A program made the position numbers and the translations under genes. A stretch of 8,338 bases of DNA from Kofleriaceae bacterium (GTDB taxonomy: Bacteria > Myxococcota_A > Polyangia > Haliangiales > Haliangiaceae). How positions within the stretch are numbered: the stretch's first letter is position 1; each line of letters begins with the position of its first letter. Of this stretch, positions 5,547-8,338 are shown piece after piece. Under the pieces are notes generated by a model. The model was not told where the DNA came from. It ran no database searches and saw nothing but the letters and a program-made list of their open reading frames with translations. The stretch covers positions 1 to 8,338 of the forward strand of contig JAESTW010000336.1 of assembly GCA_016763395.1 (NCBI GenBank). The letters are read 5' to 3'.

Positions 5547-7712
5547 ATGACAAAGAAGAGTTCGCGAATAGCGGTGATAGGAGCGGGGATCTCGGGGTTG
5601 TCCGCCACCCGCGAACTATTGCGGGCCGGGCACGAAGTCGTACTCATCGAGTCGAGTGAGCGCTTAGGTGGCTTACTCGATTCGAGTTCGAGTGATGGTT
5701 TTTTGATGGAGCATGCTGCCAGTAGCTTCATCCCAGCTGAGTCCGGCGCTGCGGATTTGGCGAGGGACTTGGGCGTATCGCTGGAGGAAGCACTACCGCA
5801 GGCAAAAAAACGCTGGGTATATCAAGACGGCCGTTTGCGAGAAATGCCGCCAAACTTGCTGGCGATGTTGTCCGGTTCTTTTCTTTCTTGGCGGGGGAAA
5901 CTCAGAGCGCTGGCCGAACCTTTGCAACCGACTCACCCCGGGGCCAACGAGAGTGTCGCCGAGTTTTTCAACCGACGCTTGGGTGAGGAGGTCGAGCAGA
6001 AGATGATCGCTCCCTTTGTTACTGGAGTCTATGCGGGCGATACAAACAATCTCAGTCTTCGGGCGTGCTTCCCATCGTTGTCTACGCTCGAGGCCAGAGG
6101 CGGGCTATTGCGAGGTTTGGCAGCCACCCGGGTTGAATCAGCATTTTCCTTCTTCCAAGACGACCCAGGTAAGTCAAAAGGGCAACGAATCCTAGCGCCG
6201 GTTGGTGGGCTTGGTGCTCTGGCGAAGGCTCTGGCAAGAGAACTAGAACCACACACGTGGACCTCTACGAGTATTTCTAGTTTAGAAAAGGACGGGCGAG
6301 AATTTGTGCTTCACACGGCGAGCGGTGAACATCATCGATTTGATGGTGTCGTGCTGGCGACACCGGCCTACGTGAGTGCTTCTTTGGTGGGACCGCACCA
6401 AGCGGAGATGGCACAGGCGCTGCGAGAAATTCCCTATGTTCCTATGGTGGTTGTGGGGCTTGGGTATTCGGACAAACCCATTCACCCCTTGGACGGGTTT
6501 GGATTCGTCGTCGCAAAAGGATCGTCTCTGCGCGTACTCGGTACCGTTTTTGAGAGCAGTTGCTTCAGTGGGCGAGCCCCCGAGGGGGGAGTCATGCTGC
6601 GCTGTATGATGGGTGGTTCACGTGATCCAGGCATCTTGGACGAGTCCAACGAGGCTATCGTGGCTCGAGCTAGAGAGGACTTGAAGGAAGTGCTGGATAT
6701 TCGAGGCGAGCCGACCTTTCAACAAGTGGTTCGTTGGCCGCGAGCAATTCCTCAGTACACTATCGGGCACCTCGATAGGGTTGATCGAATTGAAGAGGGA
6801 GCGAGTTCGTTGGGAATTGTAGTAACAGGAAATGCCTTGGGCGGAATTTCTATCAACGACTGTGTAGCAAAAGGCAAAAAGGTCGCGGACAGAGTGTTGC
6901 AGCTGTTAAATCAGGCAGCTCCACTTATGTTGATGTTGGCAGCAGTGACCTTAGTCGGATGTGGTAGCTCGGCGCAGAGTCCCAAGGATAGCGGAATCGT
7001 CGCCACAGTGTCGACGGTACCCGCAGACGCAGAAGTGGATTCACCCAGGCCTGATTTGCCGATCGGACAAGGACAGTTGCAAGTGCGCGCACGGTGGTTG
7101 TGGCCCGACTCTGCACTGCGTAGATCGCCCGGACGAAACCAATGTGGTCTGGCGCGAAAGCCAGCCGTCGAAGTGGAACTAATGGGCGGTTTGCCCAACG
7201 TTGCGGTAACAGCTAGGCATGGCAGGGCGGCTGGCGATACTCGGCTGTCTGTGTCCGGCTGCCGAATAGAACCCAGAGTAGTGGTGATGGGAATCGGGAA
7301 AACACTGTCAGTAGTAAATATGGACGAGCGCGAACATCGGCTTATCGTCGAAGAGATAGATGCTAACGGCAAGGTCGTTGCGCAAATTGGTGAAATGCCA
7401 ATGCGGATTCCCGGACAGGTTTTCAAGTACAGTCCCCAGGCGAAAACGCTATTGCGGGTCCACGATAGCCTCGACGCGCAGGACTTTGCGTATATTGTAG
7501 TCCACGATGGTGCCGCCGCGGTAACAGACAAGCGAGGCTATGCGGAAATCGAGCTTCCCGAGGGCCAGCAGACACTCTCGCTTTGGTATCCACCAACGTA
7601 TACACCAACGTCGGGAGAGTTAGAGGGCAAAAAAGCCGAGCTTACGACGACTGTCGTTCCCCAAATTCTCAGCAAACACATCGTGGATATGTATCCACCG
7701 GACGAAAACTAG
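5547..7712 (+). CDS. hemG: Protoporphyrinogen oxidase (HemY type) fused to a lipoprotein-like cupredoxin-fold domain
   Basis: A 721-residue frame with two parts. Residues 1-about 455 are a full-length oxygen-dependent protoporphyrinogen oxidase, an FAD flavoprotein converting protoporphyrinogen IX to protoporphyrin IX at the inner face of the membrane. It has GAGISG (12-17) for the FAD dinucleotide fold, an acidic strand end followed by ERLGG (38-42), a WPRAIPQY stretch (397-404) and the C-terminal FAD motif GNALGGISINDC (428-439). This family is also called hemY; HemG here means function, not the E. coli flavodoxin type. Family members normally end near residue 455. Here the frame continues through a hydrophobic run (457-471) to a lipobox L469-V-G-C472, then a polar linker and a predicted periplasmic domain (about 506-705). 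An AGG lies 7 nt before the ATG and serves as a weak ribosome site. The hemE stop is 17 bp upstream. Whether one fused protein or two products are made cannot be decided from the sequence. Confidence 0.9.
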   Translation: MTKKSSRIAVIGAGISGLSATRELLRAGHEVVLIESSERLGGLLDSSSSDGFLMEHAASSFIPAESGAADLARDLGVSLEEALPQAKKRWVYQDGRLREMPPNLLAMLSGSFLSWRGKLRALAEPLQPTHPGANESVAEFFNRRLGEEVEQKMIAPFVTGVYAGDTNNLSLRACFPSLSTLEARGGLLRGLAATRVESAFSFFQDDPGKSKGQRILAPVGGLGALAKALARELEPHTWTSTSISSLEKDGREFVLHTASGEHHRFDGVVLATPAYVSASLVGPHQAEMAQALREIPYVPMVVVGLGYSDKPIHPLDGFGFVVAKGSSLRVLGTVFESSCFSGRAPEGGVMLRCMMGGSRDPGILDESNEAIVARAREDLKEVLDIRGEPTFQQVVRWPRAIPQYTIGHLDRVDRIEEGASSLGIVVTGNALGGISINDCVAKGKKVADRVLQLLNQAAPLMLMLAAVTLVGCGSSAQSPKDSGIVATVSTVPADAEVDSPRPDLPIGQGQLQVRARWLWPDSALRRSPGRNQCGLARKPAVEVELMGGLPNVAVTARHGRAAGDTRLSVSGCRIEPRVVVMGIGKTLSVVNMDEREHRLIVEEIDANGKVVAQIGEMPMRIPGQVFKYSPQAKTLLRVHDSLDAQDFAYIVVHDGAAAVTDKRGYAEIELPEGQQTLSLWYPPTYTPTSGELEGKKAELTTTVVPQILSKHIVDMYPPDEN
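6927..7712 (+). other. Lipoprotein-like C-terminal module of the HemG frame; possible independent start
   Basis: This marks the non-HemG part of the fused frame (residues 461-721). From the in-frame ATG at 6927, a 12-residue stretch ends in the lipobox LVGC (C472, codon 6960-6962). This would make a very short signal peptide with no positive n-region; a GTG at 6894 would give a longer one, also uncharged. An AGG at 6913-6915 is 11 nt before the ATG, a possible but poor ribosome site. After the Cys come about 34 polar residues, then a beta-rich domain with C533 and C572. It matches the plastocyanin-like fold in outline: a C/P start at 572-576, N591-x-D-x3-H597, AYIVVHD (648-654), and then a carboxypeptidase-regulatory-like TDKRGYAEIELPEG (660-673). 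The copper-binding C-x2-H loop is absent. Function unknown. Confidence 0.55.
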
Positions 7713-7733
7713 GAACGAAAATCAGGCACGATT

Positions 7734-8338
7734 ATGCAGTGGAAATGCAAACAGGAAATTGAAGATGCACTCTGGCAGGCGGCGCAACAAAAACTGCGCA
7801 AGACATCGCTGGAGCGAAAAATATTATTGCGGGCGATTGTCGATAGAACCTTGCTTTACACTACCGGACGCTCGGAGCTGGCCAACGCGGCACACGCTTC
7901 TTCCAGTGAGCCAGATTTGGCGGCTCGGGCTCTCTTTTTCACGGTAGCGGACGCGGCGAAGATCTGCATTCCTCTCACTGAACTTGACGGGCGGAACCTA
8001 CTGCCCAAAGCAGAGAAATGGCGAGTATTGGATCTCGGCGCAGGTGTTGGAGCCATGGGGCTCGGTTTGCTTTCTTTTGCCAGCGAGAAGGTTCCAGGTC
8101 TGTCCGTACAAATCGACGCTGTTGATGTCGATGAAGACGCTCTAACCCTGTATCGAGATGCCTTGGCCGCGCTGGACAGAGAAAGGCTGGAGCTGGGAGA
8201 CATCTCGATTCGGATTTTCAGAGAATCGACCGCTAAATATGCGATCGAGGAGGGTGCCTACGATCTAGTGGTTCTCGGAAGTGTTCTTAATGAGCTGAGT
8301 CCGAACGCGAGAAACGACTTGGCGGAGCGAGCCCTAGC
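7734..8338 (+). CDS. Rsm22-like SAM-dependent methyltransferase, N-terminal part (runs off right edge)
   Basis: The frame is open from ATG 7734 to the window edge: 201 complete codons and no stop. Residues about 1-90 form a helical N-terminus. Residues 98-110 are motif I (VLDLGAGVGAMGL), the SAM-binding loop. Acidic residues around DVDEDAL (131-137) fit motif II, and YDLVVLGSVLNEL (176-188) fits motif IV. The long helical lead-in and the wording of motif IV resemble the Rsm22 family (mitochondrial Rsm22/METTL17 and its bacterial relatives), which is linked to small-subunit ribosome assembly. The bacterial members have no firmly proven substrate. The cysteine-rich C-terminus that would confirm the family lies outside the window, so a generic class I methyltransferase remains possible. 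An AGG lies 7 nt before the ATG, the same spacing as at hemG. The 21-bp gap after the hemG-fusion stop suggests cotranscription with the heme genes. Confidence 0.8.
   Translation, partial: MQWKCKQEIEDALWQAAQQKLRKTSLERKILLRAIVDRTLLYTTGRSELANAAHASSSEPDLAARALFFTVADAAKICIPLTELDGRNLLPKAEKWRVLDLGAGVGAMGLGLLSFASEKVPGLSVQIDAVDVDEDALTLYRDALAALDRERLELGDISIRIFRESTAKYAIEEGAYDLVVLGSVLNELSPNARNDLAERAL

Noticed and set aside
6840..6935. HemG-lipoprotein fusion as a simple one-base sequencing slip, for example in the A-run at 6876-6880
   Set aside because: The frame before and after that run both fit HemG's final helix, and shifting it gives residues unlike the family. A lost stop codon by substitution is not excluded and is kept in the findings.
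6911..7531. 206-codon minus-strand open frame opposite the lipoprotein-like module
   Set aside because: It lies fully antisense to the HemG-fusion frame, which has recognisable domains. The antisense translation is Ser/Thr/Pro/Arg-rich with no motif, as expected for a shadow frame.
1..8338. CRISPR array, insertion sequence, tRNA or rRNA gene, integrase or phage genes, riboswitch
   Set aside because: No spaced direct repeats, transposase motifs, terminal inverted repeats, or tRNA- or rRNA-like sequence was seen; nearly all of the window is explained by the listed genes.

Overview
The window is 8.3 kb of densely packed, mid-GC bacterial DNA. It holds six complete or partial genes plus one unusual fused gene. 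The gene mix suggests a Gram-negative deltaproteobacterium in the broad sense (Myxococcota or a relative). The clues are a degenerate PilZ domain joined to a J-domain and TPRs, an accessory Hsp70, small lipoproteins with lipoboxes, HemE next to an oxygen-dependent (HemY-type) protoporphyrinogen oxidase, and an Rsm22-like methyltransferase. This placement is an inference from gene content; no rRNA or other marker is present.

Layout. (1) 1-266, minus strand: the 5' part of a small lipoprotein gene that runs off the left edge. (2) 267-364: a 98-bp divergent promoter region. (3) 365-1537, plus strand: a complete M20 zinc peptidase of the glutamate carboxypeptidase (CPG2) type. It converges, with a 15-bp gap, on (4) a two-gene minus-strand operon (4353-1553). 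The first gene of that operon encodes a PilZ-like/J-domain/TPR protein. The second, 5 bp after its stop, encodes an Hsp70 that lacks the C-terminal helical lid. (5) 4354-4470: a divergent promoter region with one recognisable -10 element for each direction. (6) 4471 to the right edge, plus strand: hemE, then a hemG (hemY-type) gene fused in frame to a lipoprotein-like periplasmic module, then the start of an Rsm22-family methyltransferase. The gaps are 17 and 21 bp, so this looks like one operon.

How the genes fit together. The J-protein and Hsp70 look like a dedicated chaperone pair: the J-domain has an intact HPD motif, and its PilZ-like and TPR parts would choose the client or location. 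HemE and HemG catalyse uroporphyrinogen III to coproporphyrinogen III and protoporphyrinogen IX to protoporphyrin IX; the steps between and after them are encoded elsewhere.

The two most interesting points follow. First, the HemG polypeptide continues without a stop into a hydrophobic stretch with a textbook lipobox and then a cupredoxin-like domain that has lost its copper ligands. Second, the first genes of three transcription units have a -10-like hexamer only 7-9 nt before the start codon and no Shine-Dalgarno sequence, which suggests leaderless or near-leaderless mRNAs.
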